Shown in pieces: positions 10,308-22,500 of a stretch of DNA of 64,000 bases. The notes under the pieces were generated by a model. That model was not told the DNA's origin. It did not search any database and saw only the letters and a program-made list of their open reading frames with translations. Each line of letters starts with the position of its first letter. Position 1 is the first letter of the stretch. This stretch comes from Nemophila menziesii. Its lineage: Eukaryota; Streptophyta; Magnoliopsida; Boraginales; Hydrophyllaceae. The position numbers and the translations under genes were made by a program. Location: contig JARWIR010000008.1 in NCBI GenBank assembly GCA_029959085.1, positions 3,038,001-3,102,000 of the forward strand. The letters are read 5' to 3'.

Positions 10308-13300
10308 ATGCGAAGAAGACTATTCAAGGATCTAGAGCCAACACCTCCGATCCTTGGTAATCCAGAATCGTTGATCAGACTTGCTAACAAGAGAAAGAAA
10401 GAACAAAGAGCCTTAGAGGTAGAAGAATTAGGTAACAGAATGGAATAGATAAATCTTCAAGATCAACAAAATAATTAACCAGGTCAACTAGGCGCAAATG
10501 GCTAACCTTTGGCTCCAGACGCTATTCCTCCAATTCCACCACCATTGAATCCTAATCCTCAAGTTCAGATAGTGATGAATCAAGATCCGTGGTTTACTAA
10601 TGGTCCACTAGAAGTTCTATTCCGTGCTCCGGCTATAGGAGTAGGTGCTCCAGATATTGATGTTCCGCGATTCCGTCCAGATTCGGGTATGTTAGCTCAA
10701 TTCCAAAATTTTGAGAATTTTCATGGAAGACCATCAGAAGATCCTCTTAGAGCTGTACAGAAATTCAAGCAAATATGTGATTCTTATATCACACAAGGAG
10801 TTTCAAGAGAAAAGATGTATTTTGCTGCGTTCAAATTTTTTGTTATTGATGGAGCGAGTGAATGGCACGATACACAAGATCCTACGAAGATAACCAACTG
10901 GGACCAATTAGAGACTGCTTTCTTTGACAGGTATTACCCAAGTAACATGAGATTAGATGCTGAATTAGAATTGACGCATTTCCGTCAAGAATATGATGAA
11001 ACTGTGGGTAAGAGTTGGACAAGATTTCAGATGTGTTTGCGTAGAGTTCCCACTTATGGTTTTTCAGAACAACAACAGCTTAAAATATTTTATAGAGGCC
11101 TTGATGGGACTTCGAGAGAGAAATTGGATACGCTATGTGGTGCAGGTTTTCTTCAAGTTCAACCCGCTCATGCTAAAATCATTTTAGAGAGAACAGTCAA
11201 GAGTGAAGTGGGATGGAATTCAGTAAGAACACCGGTTAAAGGAGTGAATAACGTTGATATGGAAGAAAAATTTGCTACGCTTGAGAATAAGATTCAGAAT
11301 ACTATAGAGCAACAATTGAAGCAGCTTACTTTAGCTGTAAAAGAAGGATTTTTGGGTAAGAAGGTAGCTGTGCATGCTGCACAAGAGGTGTATATGTGTT
11401 CGATTTGCAGAGTAGATGATCATGATGAGGAAGATTGTCCGAATAACCAAGAGTCTGTGATGTTTATGTCCAACAGAGGTAATTTCAATTCGAGTGGTAA
11501 TGGATATCATCCTAACAGAAACCATCCTGGGTTTCAATACTCAAATCCTAATGGGGCAGCAAATCCTACATATGCGTATCAGCCGCGTCCCCAGGTTAAC
11601 AACTATAATCCAAGACCACACAACAATTATCAAGGAGGACAGAACCAGGGCAATTATGTACAAAGACAAGCTCCTCAGAATACTTATGATGAAAATTTGA
11701 ACCAGAAAGCCTTACCTGCCCATCCACAAGAAGGAGTAGTTACCCTTCAGAAAACAGTTGAAAGTTTAATTGCTCTTCAAACACAAGCTATGGAACGTCA
11801 AAACGCAGCTGAAGCAAACATGAAGTTGTTACAGAATCAGATGAGTCAAATTAATAAACAACTGAATCAACGTCCACAAGGGCAACTTCCTAGCGATACT
11901 GAAAATCCATTACAACGTGAAGATTGCAAAGCTGTTACATTAAGAAGTGGTAAGAACCTTCCTCCACCTCCTTTTCCCGTTATGATAGAGAAAGAAGTTC
12001 CAAGAAAAGAAAAGGAAGTGGGTGAGAAAGAGAAAGAGAATGAGAAAGATAGTGAGGTTGACGAAATAGAAAGACCAAGAGAAGTTCCGAAAAAGAAAGA
12101 TGATATTGTGATCAATCGCCCCCCACCACCGTTTCCATCTCGAGTTCAGAAAAAGGGTGGTTTGGGTGATTTTCAGAAATTCTTTAATAGAGTGAAGGGT
12201 TTAAGTATTAATATTCCGTTACTTGAGGCGATTCGAGATATTCCTAAGTATACAAAGTTTTTGAAGAGGACCCTCACTAACAAAAGGCCTTATTGTGATA
12301 ATGAGATGATTGGCCTTCCTGAAGAGTGTAGTGCGATATGCCAGAGTAAATTACCTCTGAAGTTAGTTGATCCGGGGAGTTTCACGATTCCGATATCAAT
12401 TGGAGAAGAATGGAAAGGAAAAACGCTATGTGATTTGGGGGCAAGCATCAATTTGATGCCCAAATCGATCTTTGATAAGCTGAAAATTGGAGAAGCAAGA
12501 CCCACTTCTATGGTCTTGCAAATGGCAGACAGGTCTCTTGCACATCCTGAAGGCCGAATTGAGGATGTCCTCGTTAAGGCAGGTACACTTATATTTCCCG
12601 TTGATTTCGTAATACTTGAGTACGATGCAGATAGAAATGTCCCCATTATTTTGGGTAGACCATTCCTAGCTACAGGGCGTACACTAATCGATGTAGAGAA
12701 CGGAGAATTAACGATGAGGATACAAGATGAGAAAGTTAAATTCAATGTATTCCGAGCTATGAAATTTCCAGATTCTCAAGAGGATTGCTTCCGAATGGAT
12801 GTAGTTGAGCAGGCATCGCAAGAGGTATTTGATTGTTTTAATTATGATGATATTTTGCAGGCCGCTTTAACTTTAGACTTGCCTGAGATGATGGAAGAGC
12901 TTGCCGAAACAGTGGCAGCTCTTAATTCTGAAAATCCGAAGTATAGGCGTCTTGCCTATGAACCTGTGAGAGAACCGGGGGAGATTGTCACTAAAAAGAA
13001 ACCTTCAATCGAATCTCCTCCGGAATTGGAAGAAAAACCATTGCCAGCACACTTGAGGTATGCATATTTGGGTACTAATGAAACTCTACCTGTTATTATT
13101 TCAGCTAATTTAACAGGTCCTCAAGAAGATAAACTGTTGCGTGTGTTGAGAGCCAACAAAGAAGCAATAGGTTAGACAATTGCTGACATCAAAGGCATTA
13201 GTCCATCCTATTGTCAACACGAAATTATACTTGAAGATAACAACGCACGCTCAGTTGAAGGTCAAAGGAGATTGATGCCCGTGATGAAGGATGTAGTGAA

Positions 13301-14117
13301 GAAAGAGGTGATCAAGCTTTTAGATGCGGGGATTATCTATCCAATTTCGAGTAGTGAATGGGTGAGCCCAGTTCAGTGTGTACCGAAGAAAGGAGGAATG
13401 ACAATAGTTTTGAATGATAAAAATGAAGCGATTCCTTTGAGAACGGTAGTTGGTTGGAGAGTTTGCATGGATTACAGAAAGCTGAACAAAGCCACCAGAA
13501 AAGATCATTTCCCTTTGCCCTTCATTGATCAAATGTTGGATAAATTAGCCGGAAGGGAATATTACTGTTTCTTGGATGGCTACTCCGGGTACAATCAAAT
13601 TTATGTGGCTCTAGAAGATCAACATAAGACTACCTTTACATGCCCATTTGGTACTTTTGCATATCGCAGAATACCATTTGGGTTGTGTAACGCTCCCGCT
13701 ACTTTTCAGAGATGCATGATGGCCATTTTCTGGGATATGATTGATAATTTCCTAGAAGTGTTTATGGACGATTTCTCCGTGTTTGGTGATGATTTTGATA
13801 AGTGTTTAGATAACTTGGAGAAAGTGTTGGTAAGATGCAAAGAAACAGACTTGGTGCTGAACTGGGAGAAGTGTCATTTCATGGTTCGCGAAGGTATTGT
13901 TCTGGGTCACAAGGTTTCAAGTTCTGGGTTAGATGTTGATAGAGCGAAGATAGAGGTAATTAAAACTCTTCCCCCTCCTATTTCTATTAAAGGGGTAAGG
14001 ATTTTTCTTGGCCATGCTGGCTTCTATAGGCGATTTATCAAAGACTTTTCTAAGATTGCTAAACTGTTATGCAACTTGCTTGAAAAGGATTCCAAATTCC
14101 TTTTTGATGAAGCTTGT
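10308..14117 (+). pseudogene. Element B gag-pol, first part (gag, protease, RT)
   Basis: The ATG at 10308 opens the frame as in C (MRRRLFKDLEP). Stops at 10446, 10476 and 10503 lie in the first 70 codons and another, W to TAG, is at 13173. Otherwise the frame is open to 14117. Domains: gag core (WHDTQDPTKITNWDQLE), CCHC knuckle (CSICRVDDHDEEDC), aspartic protease (LCDLGASINLMPKS), and RT with VCMDYRKLNKATRKDHFPLP and the catalytic FMDDFSVFG. The frame is cut at 14117 where element C inserted; pol resumes at 26893. These proteins would package RNA and copy it to DNA; this copy cannot. Confidence 0.92.
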
Positions 14118-15677
14118 TGGTGGTCCTTTGTGTGTTCTAAAAATAAATGCAAATGCTAATCGAACCACAACCGCAAGTGTACGGTTGTCCCAAGTAGTAT
14201 GTATGATAATACAGATTCGTTCCAAGGACGGTTGGTTGATCACAATTTTTAGCAAGTAGTGATTGATGCACTTATGAAAAATAAAAGATAATAAAATGTT
14301 TGTTTGGTTTTGTTGATTAAAGCTAATGAATAAAAGACAAATAATTAAATGCAAGTAGAACTAAGACGCAAGCAAAATGAGTGAAAACGCAATATGAGAT
14401 GTAGTACTTGAGAACGCAAGGATCCTCCTAATCTTACTTCCTAACTTATGTTGTTTAAGGGTTAAATTGGTCAATTACAATGGTCGGGATTCTAAATTCC
14501 TTATACCCCGTCAGGGTGGACTATAAGGCAATCCTAAAGTGTCACTAGTCCCGTCAGGGTAAATATGATCCACCGTTGGATGATTAAGTGTTTTACCTCA
14601 TTGGCCCTAGAATTAACTAAGTTCGTCAGAATCAATAGCTTTTATCCTAGATTGAATAATTAATTCTATACCTAAACCCTCCGTCAGGATGATCCACACG
14701 CCACTTATGTGGAATAGCTTAGATACTAATACCTAATCTTAGTTCGCGACTCTAAAATCAATAAATAATCACAAATTATCGAAAAGAGTAATAAACCCAA
14801 TCTAATTTAATTTAGCATAAACCCAAATTCAACATTCGTTATTTCATAAAATTAAGATTCACCCATTGTTTGTTCTCAAGCACTATGAAAAGCTTAGCTC
14901 ATATTAAAATTAAAAACTAAATTAAAAGAAAGGGAATTCATATTGTTTACAAAATTAAAATATAAAAAGAACCTAATTTCCGGAATTGGAATGACTACGA
15001 ACGGAGCTATAAACCCACTCCAGCTCTTGTAGCTTCTTCTTTCTTCCTTCAGTTACTTCTCTCTGGTGTTTAATCTTGTGGAATGTGAATTGTGTGAAAA
15101 ATAGAAGTCCAGACCTCCTTTTATAAGCATAATTTCGTTCTAGGGCTTGGACCAGAAAATAGAATATTAATTAAATGTCCAAGTCCACTTTCTAAGCCCA
15201 AAATCCCGTAACTGCTGATACACCTTCACTAAAACGGCTTTTCCGGATGCGTTATGACTCCGATTGACCTCATTCCAGTTGCTAAAGTTCCGTAACTCGA
15301 TAAGGAATGTTTTCTCTTCATAGGTCAGCGGCTAAATCATCGCTTAAGCACCTCGAAATCAGCACTCTATGGCCTGGAAAATGGATTTTCTGCTCTAAAA
15401 ATAATATCTTCGGGATTTCTCTTCAAGTCTTGACTCTAATTAACGATCTTTGACTTTCTCCTCGGATTCCTCTCCTAGCTAACATCTAAAACCTGTAAAA
15501 TTTACACTAAAAATACCAATATTACGCGCAAAAGTTTAATAAATTAAAAATGCTAGAAATAAAAAGGGAATTCCGGATTATTGCATATTTAATCCAAAAG
15601 TCTATCTAATTAATTAAATAAACACCAAAAATGATGTCTCCCAAGGGTCGAAAATAAGAACAATTAGGGAGACATCA
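14118..15677 (-). repeat. 3' LTR of element C
   Basis: 1,560 bp. Read on the minus strand it starts TGATGTCTCCC at 15677 and ends CCACCA at 14118. The terminal inverted-repeat pair spans 15632-15677. The LTR joins the polypurine tract at 15678. Confidence 0.95.
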
Positions 15678-15692
15678 AGACCCCCAACTCAA
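15678..15692 (-). promoter_or_regulatory. Polypurine tract of element C
   Basis: On the minus strand TTGAGTTGGGGGTCT directly abuts the 3' LTR. It is the plus-strand DNA primer site in LTR retrotransposons. Confidence 0.85.
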
Positions 15693-17063
15693 ACCTTTGT
15701 CGTCCCGACAAAGTAAAACAAAACAAAGGGGTAGAAGTAAGCGTATAAACAAGTAGAAGCTAGCAAATAAACCCTAAAGCAAATCTCAAAATAAATCTCA
15801 TATAGCAAACTCTAGAAACTAATATACACATACACTAATCATGCAACATCAAACATAAATAATCTCAATCATAAAATTAAAGTCGCAATGCTTGAAGGTT
15901 ACACTTGTACTCATCTCTGTATGATGGCTATAGGGTGGTCATTAATCCTACCTCGCTTTGAACGTTCCACCTAGTGTATTCCCTATCAACAGAATCATAA
16001 ATTCCCTATGCACTTAGGAATCACGAGGTCTTTACGGTTATAATATTGGCTTAAGGACGGGTGTGGATGTATATTTGGTAAATTTGAAGTGAGCTTTTGG
16101 CTCTCTCCTCACTTACCATCAACAGTGTCCTCGAGCTTGAGTTAACGCTCAAAAGATGTTCTCACTCACCCATATACACAACAATTTAGCGTCCCAGGTC
16201 TACCCACTATTAACAAGATGATTTCGGAAAATTCAACTTTGCCGGATGTTTTATTCATTCATATTTTTCTTTTTCTTTTCTTTTCTCTTTTTCTTCTTTT
16301 TTTGTACAGAAGCAAACCGGGTTCCCGGTTTTGATGAATCCGGGTTCCCGGTTCCTACTGTATGGATTTTCATTTTTTTTTTCTTTTTCACTTTTTCTCA
16401 TTCCCGGCAAAGGGTTACAAGTATATATCATCTGCAATTGTGCTACAATACAAAGCACATCGATCCCAACCCATTAAATTCCCCATATGTGGTCCCACCA
16501 CCCCTAACTCAAGCTCGAGACATGTCTCAGGATTGTGATTCAAGTGCGGGTCATATGGTCATGCCTAATAATCTAAGGGATAATGGCTTATATCGTGGCT
16601 ACAAAAAAAAAGGCTAAAGGCTCAAAGTGGGTTAAGACGGATAATAATTAATACAAGGGATAGAAGGCTAAAAAGGCACAAATGGCTAACAAAGAACTGC
16701 CCCTATCATTTTCCTAAGTACATAGCTTGTCTTTAGTTCATATCTAGGTGGGTTCTCTACTAATTAAGATTTCACGTTCTACACACCAAACATATTCCTT
16801 GAGTACAAGCTTACTTCATTTGCATTGTTCATTAATTTTTCCTATCAATTACCTATGTTCGCATGCAATTGTAAGTGCGTTTTATATCAATCTCTAAAGT
16901 CCATTATTTACTATCATAGATTTATCAAAAGTATGCTTAAAGGGATATTTAAAAATTTCTACAGTCAAACGCAACTCCGAAAATTCTTTTATTGAAAGCA
17001 AATAAAGCAAATAACACATAAAAATTGGGATGAGGCAACGAACCCCACCCCAAACTCAAAAAT
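15693..17063 (-). other. 3' non-coding region of element C
   Basis: No protein recognised. It contains a palindrome pair, AACCGGGTTCCCGGTT at 16315-16330 and ATCCGGGTTCCCGGTT at 16338-16353 (23-nt register), beside a pyrimidine-rich stretch at 16255-16310. Polypurine-like motifs occur at 17047-17057 and, degenerate, at 16500-16510. Small frames at 16246-16617 are low-complexity by-products. Confidence 0.8.
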
Positions 17064-17083
17064 GAGTCGTGTCCCCACGACTC
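17064..17083 (-). other. Conserved hairpin after env-position ORF (C)
   Basis: On the minus strand GAGTCGTG-GGGA-CACGACTC, an 8-bp perfect stem with a GGGA loop, identical to B at 31244-31263. Confidence 0.7.
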
Positions 17084-17145
17084 GAAAAGACTCAATAAAG
17101 CATTTAAACTAATCTACACTAAGAGGAAAGTTTAGAAAACGTATC

Positions 17146-18462
17146 TTAACCAGCGCGAGGCTGGTTATCGGTGTTGCGTTCTGGACCTTTATCTCGCGTA
17201 ACAGCATCATAAATCGCGTTTTGAAGTGTATGTGCGCCTAGGATTAAATTTCGAAGCAGGTCCAATTCTTTTGTAACGTTTCCCAAGGTAGCAATCATCT
17301 TCGCCTGATTCTCTTCCAACATCTGAATCTTGGACTCCAACTCAGGAACAGTTTTCGCTTTCTTTGATTGAGGAGTTCTTGGACTTCTTGTAGCTCGTGT
17401 TGCCTCTTCATGGATGTTCTTGATTGTGCTCAAAGCTATACTCACACCAACTGAAACAATGTCAATATATGCGTTCTTACGCGGAATCTTTGCGTCTAGA
17501 CACAACTGAGTAATAGTACAAGGAAACTTCAGATTTTGTTGTTTCATTGGTGATTTCGCGAACTCCATGATTGTATCATAAATGATCTTAGCAACATCAA
17601 ATGGTTTCTCCTCCAAAATACACTTAATAACAAATATGTGCTCTTTCTTCAACTCGGAAGTGTGTTTAATACCAAAGAAAGTGGGAATTATGAAACGAGA
17701 CCAAACCTTAGCACGAGGTGTCAAACTACTGCTGTAAAACTGTCCAGGATATCTTTCACCTTCAGGAATTGGGCTAGTCCCATTAACAAGCACGGTCCCC
17801 CAAAGGGATTCAAAATCAAAAGAAGGGTCATTAAGAATTTCTTGGAAGGGGCATGTTCCAGAAAAGTTGGGTAGTTTCAATGATTTTCGAATACGTTCAA
17901 TAGAGAAAGGAACTACCTTTTTGCGGACATCAATGGCATCATGGGAGGTAGCTAAACCTTCGTAAAATTCTCGCACAAAAGTAGGAATAAACTCAAGCTT
18001 CCTTTCTTGTAACTCTTTCCAACCAAACTTAGCACATGTCACAGCATATTCCTTGTAATCACTACTCATAATACCCTTAGGAAAATTCGTCTCCTCACCA
18101 AATTTCAAAAATTCAATTCTTTCACGAACCTGAGTATTCCAACAAGTGTAAACCCTCTTAGGCTTGTGGGCCCACATCTTCATACGCGGAGGTTTTTGAA
18201 TGGGTGCTTCCGGAATCTCTTGTTCAGTGTCCTTCTCAATGTTCTTCGTAATTTCCTCTTCTGGTTCCTTCTCACTTTCAATCTCATCAATTAATCTTCT
18301 CTTTTGACCTGTGATTTCTTTTCTGTTAGAATCAAGCTTAACTTCGTCAATTTTTCGTTTAGGACGCGAATCAGGAATCTCAATAGCTTGTTCTTGAGAA
18401 CCACCAATGGTGGTCTTTCTTCTAGGAGCAGTTCTTCGAAAATCACCGGTTCTATTAGTCAT
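17146..18462 (-). CDS. Athila env-position ORF protein (438 aa), intact
   Basis: Uninterrupted frame in the place where Athila elements carry their third ORF. The N-terminus is charged, with basic clusters (SRPKRKIDEVK, GQKRRLIDE) resembling nuclear-localisation signals and an acidic stretch. The middle (about residues 105-345) is a folded-looking domain beginning MKMWAHKPKRVYTCWN and containing FVREFYEGLATSHDAI, similar in style to the plant transposon protein domain found in many retroelement ORFs. The C-terminus (ELESKIQMLEENQAKMI and onward) looks like a coiled coil. No signal peptide, hydrophobic fusion segment or transmembrane helix is visible, so calling it an envelope protein would be positional only. 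The start codon follows the motif GAGTTTGGGGT. Function unknown. Confidence 0.8.
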   Translation of the reverse strand: MTNRTGDFRRTAPRRKTTIGGSQEQAIEIPDSRPKRKIDEVKLDSNRKEITGQKRRLIDEIESEKEPEEEITKNIEKDTEQEIPEAPIQKPPRMKMWAHKPKRVYTCWNTQVRERIEFLKFGEETNFPKGIMSSDYKEYAVTCAKFGWKELQERKLEFIPTFVREFYEGLATSHDAIDVRKKVVPFSIERIRKSLKLPNFSGTCPFQEILNDPSFDFESLWGTVLVNGTSPIPEGERYPGQFYSSSLTPRAKVWSRFIIPTFFGIKHTSELKKEHIFVIKCILEEKPFDVAKIIYDTIMEFAKSPMKQQNLKFPCTITQLCLDAKIPRKNAYIDIVSVGVSIALSTIKNIHEEATRATRSPRTPQSKKAKTVPELESKIQMLEENQAKMIATLGNVTKELDLLRNLILGAHTLQNAIYDAVTRDKGPERNTDNQPRAG

Positions 18463-18481
18463 CTCTTTTCACCCCAAACTC

Positions 18482-19521
18482 AAAACTTCAAATAATGAAA
18501 AACTTAGGGAAAAGTTTAGAATTTTGATGTTTTGAGGTTTAAGAATTTAAGAACTAGGTGAAATATGAGATGGGTCTTGGTTAATTTGTATGGGAGAAGA
18601 AAGAATTGGGTTTAATTTAAGGAATTGGTTGAAGAAGAATCTTGGGAAAAACTAAGGATTTGATGTTATTTTGGAGAGGAGGTGAGTTGATCTTATGTTT
18701 TTGTGGTGAAAGAGGGTAGGATTTGATGATATATAGTGATTTGGTAGATGAATTTCGGGGGTGGGGAGGCTATTGGTGCGTTTTAGGTAAAGACTTTGGA
18801 AAAGAGGCTAAGAAACTAGGTTAAAACACCTCAAAACCGACATCACAGCTTTCAAACCGGGTTCCCGGTTCCGCGTCGCTGTGACGGCGCGGAAAAACAA
18901 TTATGGACTTTTTTTTTTTTTCAAAACGCACCAAAACGCTGGACCCCAAGACGCGGGGTCAGAGATTCTACTCGCCGAAACCGGGTACCCGGTTCTGTGG
19001 AATGCGGGTTCCCGGATTTTCTCGATGGCGCGAGTCAAAACGCAGCACCTCAAAACGCCGGGTCAGAACTTTTGGAAGATTACAGCTCCGAAACCGGGTA
19101 CCCGGTTCTGCCAAATGCGGGTACCCGGATTTGTGTCGATGGCGCGAATCAAAACGCACGAAAACGCAAGCCACCAAAACGCTGGGTCAGAGATTTTCAG
19201 AAATCACAGCACCAAAACCGGGTTCCCGGTTCCGACGCTGTGTCGTGAACCAAGACACCCCATGTTGCGTTGAGGAGGGTGGTACCAGCTCCAGAACCGG
19301 GTTCCCGGTTTTTGCGAAACCGGGTTCCCGGTTTCTCCTGGACATCCAACCTCTTTTTCTTCTGTTTTCGCCAAATCGACCCCAAACTCAAGTCCTTTTT
19401 ACCCCTGAAATCATTAAAAACAACTACCCTTCCTCATTTCTTAATAAAAACAATAAAATTACGAAAATCAAACTAATCTAAATTGCAAAAATGTAAAAAC
19501 TCAGCTAATATACAAGTAATT
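18482..19521 (-). repeat. Palindrome spacer of element C
   Basis: Between pol and the env-position ORF. Full AACCGGGTWCCCGGTT palindromes start at 18855, 18979, 19092, 19216, 19295 and 19318; partial ones near 19003 and 19117. They sit in tandem units of about 113-124 nt that also share GATGGCGCGA and CAAAACGC stretches. A TATA-like sequence lies at 18726-18735, 273 nt before the env-position ATG. A polypurine-like motif lies at 19379-19389. Frames read across this array are repeat artefacts. Confidence 0.85.
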
Positions 19522-19555
19522 GGCTTTTGTTTAACGTCGTTAAGCTCGACGGGTT
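19522..19555 (-). other. Invariant 34-nt block after the pol stop (C)
   Basis: Same 34 nt as 3000-3033 and 28734-28767, starting 12 nt after the gag-pol stop codon on the minus strand. Confidence 0.75.
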
Positions 19556-19566
19556 ACCTCACGCTT

Positions 19567-22500
19567 CTAAGGAGTCTCGAGGAGATACATGACCTCCCCG
19601 GGATGTGGATCTTCCGAGCGATTGGTATCTTCACCTCCATGGTATATCTTTAATCTGTGACCGTTAACCATAAAGGTACGGTTCTCTAGCGGATGTTCTA
19701 TTTCTATCGCCCCATGAGGTGTAACTTTGGTCATTATGTATGGACCTGACCAATTAGATCTCAACTTACCCGGATAATTGCTGAACTTTGAGTTATACTT
19801 CAATACTCTTTGCCCCACTTCAAAGTTCTTTGGACGAATCCGATTGTCATGCCATTTCTTTGTGTTTTCTTTGTAAAGTTTGGCATTTTCATAAGCATGC
19901 AACCGGAATTCGTCAAGTTCATTAAGCTTCATCATACGATTCTTTCCGGCTAAGATAGGATCTAAGTTCAATTGTGCAATTGCCCAATAGGCACCCATTT
20001 CAAGCTCTAAAGGTAAGTGACAAGCCTTACCATACACCATACGATAGGGAGATGCACCAACTGGAGTCTTAAACGCAGTACGATAGGCCCACAACGCATC
20101 ATCTAACTTTATTGACCAATCTTTTCTTGTAGGACCAACGGTTTTCTCTAGGATTGACTTGACTTCGCGGTTCGATACTTCAGCTTGACCATTGGATTGT
20201 GGATGATACGCAGTAGATACACGGTGCCTAACTCCATATTTCTCTAGAACAGTCTTCAGATATTTATTAACGAAATGAGATCCTCCATCGCTAATAATCA
20301 CTCTAGGTGTGCCATGTCTAGTGAAAATATGTGATTTCAAGAACTTGATCACCACTCGTGAATCATTAGTAGGTAAAGCCACCGCTTCTACCCACTTAGA
20401 CACATAATCAACAACTAATAAGATATAGAGGTTACCATTTGAAGGAACGAAAGGACCCATAAAGTCTATGCCCCACACATCGAATATCTCAACCTCTAAC
20501 ACATTATTACGCGGCATCTCATCCCTCTTGGATATGTTTCCGGTAAACTGGCATCTCGTACATTTCTTAACATATTCATGACAATCTTTTATAAGAGAAG
20601 GTCAGTAAAAACCTGATTGAAATACCTTTGCAGCAGTTCTGTCTCCTTTGAAATGTCCTCCATATAATGAATCATGGCATCCAGCTAGAATGGCTTGAGT
20701 CTCTTCCCTTGCTACACATCTTCGTATCATTTGGTCAGCACAAACTTTATAGAGGAACGGATCCTCCCAAAAGAACTGTCTAGCACGATGAGCTAACCTC
20801 TTTCTTTCTTGATAAGTAGAACCTTCAGGAAAAACACCACTCACCACTAAATTCGCAATATCTACATACCACGGAGCCTCATAATCTCGGACAACGAATA
20901 AACTCTCATCAGAAAACTCTTCTCTAACTGCTTCAGTACCACTATTCATCTCTGAACCCTCTAAACGCGATAGATGATCTGCAACCTGATTCTCACAACC
21001 CTTTCTATCTTTGATCTCTAAATCGAACTCTTGAAGCAATAACACCCATCTGATTAACCTTGGTTTCGCATCTTTCTTCTCCATAAGAAATCTGATCGCG
21101 GAATGATCTGTATAAACAATAACTTTCGCTCCAAGAAGATAAGAGCGAAATTTATCAAACGAATATACAACTGCTAGCAACTCTTTTTCTGTAACTGTGT
21201 AATTAATCTGAGCACCACTAAAAGTTTTATTAGCATAGTAAATCGAATGAAAAACCTTCTCTTTCCTCTGTCCTAATACAGCTCCCATACACAAATCACT
21301 CGCATCACACATAACTTCAAACGGTAAATTCCAATCTGGAGGTAACACTATAGGAGCAGAAATAAGCTTTTCTTTGATTGCTTTGAAGGCCGCTAAACAA
21401 GCTTCATCAAAAAGGAATTTGCAATCCCTTTCGAGTAAGTTGCATAACGGTTTAGCAATCTTAGAAAAATCCTTAATAAAACGCCTATAAAAGCCAGCAT
21501 GGCCAAGAAAACTCCTTACCCCTTTAACAGAAACAGGTGGGGGAAGAGTTTTAATTACCTCTATCTTTGCTCTATCAACTTCTAATCCAGCACTCGAAAC
21601 TTTGTGACCCAGAACAATACCTTCGCGAACCATGAAATGACACTTCTCCCAGTTTAACACCAGGTCTAATTCCTTGCATCTAACCAACACTTTCTCCAAG
21701 TTATCCAAACACTTATCAAAATCATCACCAAACACGGAGAAATCGTCCATAAACACTTCTAGGAAATTATCAATCATATCCCAGAAGATGGCCATCATGC
21801 ATCTTTGAAAAGTAGCGGGAGCATTACACAACCCAAATGGCATTCTGCGATATGCAAACGTACCAAAAGGGCATGTAAAAGTAGTCTTATGTTGATCTTC
21901 TGGAGCCACGTAAATCTGATTGTACCCGGAGTAGCCATCCAAGAAACAGTAATATTCCCTTCCGGCTAATTTGTCTAACATCTGATCAATGAAGGGCAAA
22001 GGGAAATGATCTTTTCTGGTGGCCTTGTTCAGCTTTCTGTAATCCATGCAAACTCCACAACCTACTACCGTTCTTGAAGGAATCGCCTCATTTTTATCAT
22101 TAAGAATTGTTGTCATTCCTCCTTTCTTTGGTACACACTGAACCGGACTCACCCATTCACTACTCGAAATGGGATAAATAATCCCCGCATCTAAAAGCTT
22201 GATCACCTCTTTCTTTACCACATCTTTCATCACGGGCATCAATATCCTTTGGCCTTCAACTGAGCGTGCGTTAACATCTTCAAGTATGATTTTGTGTTGA
22301 CAATAGGATGGACTAATGCCTTTGATGTCAGCAATTGTCCAACGTATTGCTTCTTTGTTGGCTCTTAACACACGCAACAGTTTATCTTCTTGAGGACCTG
22401 TTAAATTAGCTGAAACAATAACAGGTAGAGTTTCATTAGTACCCAAATAAGCATACCTCAAGTGTGCTGGCAATGGTTTTTCTTCCAACTCCGGAGGAGA

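Noticed and set aside
9120..10360. Frames of 60-115 codons in the LTRs (also 33127-34309 and 25291-26345)
   Set aside because: They lie in LTR promoter and leader sequence and include no known domain; their presence in each LTR reflects LTR copying.
16246..16617. 123-codon hydrophobic frame as a possible membrane protein
   Set aside because: Phe-rich start is a pyrimidine tract in the 3' region of element C, on the strand opposite to the element.
18881..19481. Several overlapping frames of 60-190 codons on both strands (also at 28833-29421 and 57087-57741)
   Set aside because: They are read through the palindrome arrays, which lack stops in several frames; the peptides are translations of the repeat and shift frame between copies.
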